Source: Spirochaetales bacterium
Lineage (GTDB): Bacteria > Spirochaetota > Spirochaetia > Sphaerochaetales > Sphaerochaetaceae
DNA length: 5,835 bases
Assembly (NCBI GenBank): GCA_028723145.1
Contig: JAQYFM010000241.1
Location: 1 to 5,835, forward strand
Direction of reading: 5' to 3'
The notes beneath the pieces are model-generated. The model was not told the DNA's origin and searched no databases. It was given only the letters and a program-made list of their open reading frames with translations. The position numbers were made by a program, and so were the translations under genes. This document shows, in pieces, positions 5,687 through 5,835 of the stretch. Position 1 is the stretch's first letter. Each line of letters begins with the position of its first letter.

Positions 5687-5835
5687 TAAAACAAAAAGAA
5701 CCTCTAAACTTATTTGCAATTATTATGTGGATTCTAGGTATTCTATCGCTTTTTCCATTTATCATGATGATAGTAATATCATTTAGAACAAGTGGTGATG
5801 CTTATAAACCTATTTTTGCGTCCGTACAGCCTACA
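5674..5835 (+). CDS. Sugar ABC transporter permease, MalG/UgpE-like, N-terminal part (runs off right edge)
   Basis: Second permease of the sugar importer; 54 codons are present and remain open to the end. After a short basic N-terminus, a single hydrophobic helix (FAIIMWILGILSLFPFIMMI) is followed by VISFRTSGDAYK. This corresponds to the family's first helix and its P-x-x-x-x-x-x-S-F/L-K/R motif. I chose the ATG at 5674, with GAGG (5665-5668) 5 bases upstream. The in-frame ATG at 5683 would give the classic 4-base ATGA overlap with the stop of the first permease and is nearly as likely. Either way the two genes are translationally coupled. The EAA loop lies beyond the window. Confidence 0.85.
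   Translation, partial: MGKMIKQKEPLNLFAIIMWILGILSLFPFIMMIVISFRTSGDAYKPIFASVQPT

Overview
This AT-rich window looks like the chromosome of a spirochaete, most likely a Treponema-like host-associated anaerobe. The main clue is the pair of secreted binding proteins: both have short signal peptides ending in FA, followed by a small-residue stretch rich in Gly, Ala and acidic residues (FA/MGAKED and FA/SGASEQ), a style common in that phylum. The assignment is inferred from style and is only moderately secure. No RNA gene, mobile element, CRISPR array or convincing terminator is visible, and no gene-free stretch exceeds 300 bases.

Left part, minus strand (1 to 1862). A three-gene operon reads leftwards. 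It begins with a Crp/Fnr-type regulator (1239-1826), followed after 2 bases by a secreted substrate-binding protein of the NMT1/SsuA-like class (262-1236). A SsuC/TauC-like permease follows (1-281, running off the window) and starts on GTG inside the end of the binding-protein gene. The ATPase is presumably beyond the left edge. The regulator has a promoter whose -10 lies inside a perfect 7-3-7 palindrome 2 bases before its ATG.

Centre (1883 to 2889). An AraC-family regulator (1883-2767, minus strand) is divergent from a plus-strand operon. The 122-base intergenic region holds an extended -10 element for each direction and an 11-base inverted repeat. One arm of the repeat covers the AraC -10.

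Right part, plus strand (2890 to 5835). The operon starts with a free-standing homologue of the C-terminal domain of the RarA/MgsA recombination ATPase (2890-3465), with no ATPase domain. It continues with a sugar-type ABC binding protein (3483-4787), a MalF/UgpA-like permease (4805-5686) and the start of a MalG/UgpE-like permease (5674-5835, running off the window). The AraC protein is the obvious local regulator of this carbohydrate-uptake operon; the sugar cannot be read from the sequence.

The observations most worth following are the orphan RarA/MgsA C-terminal domain heading a sugar transporter operon, the palindrome over the Crp/Fnr promoter next to an atypical Crp/Fnr protein, and the sign that both regulators are translated from leaderless mRNAs while the transporter genes mostly use Shine-Dalgarno sites.
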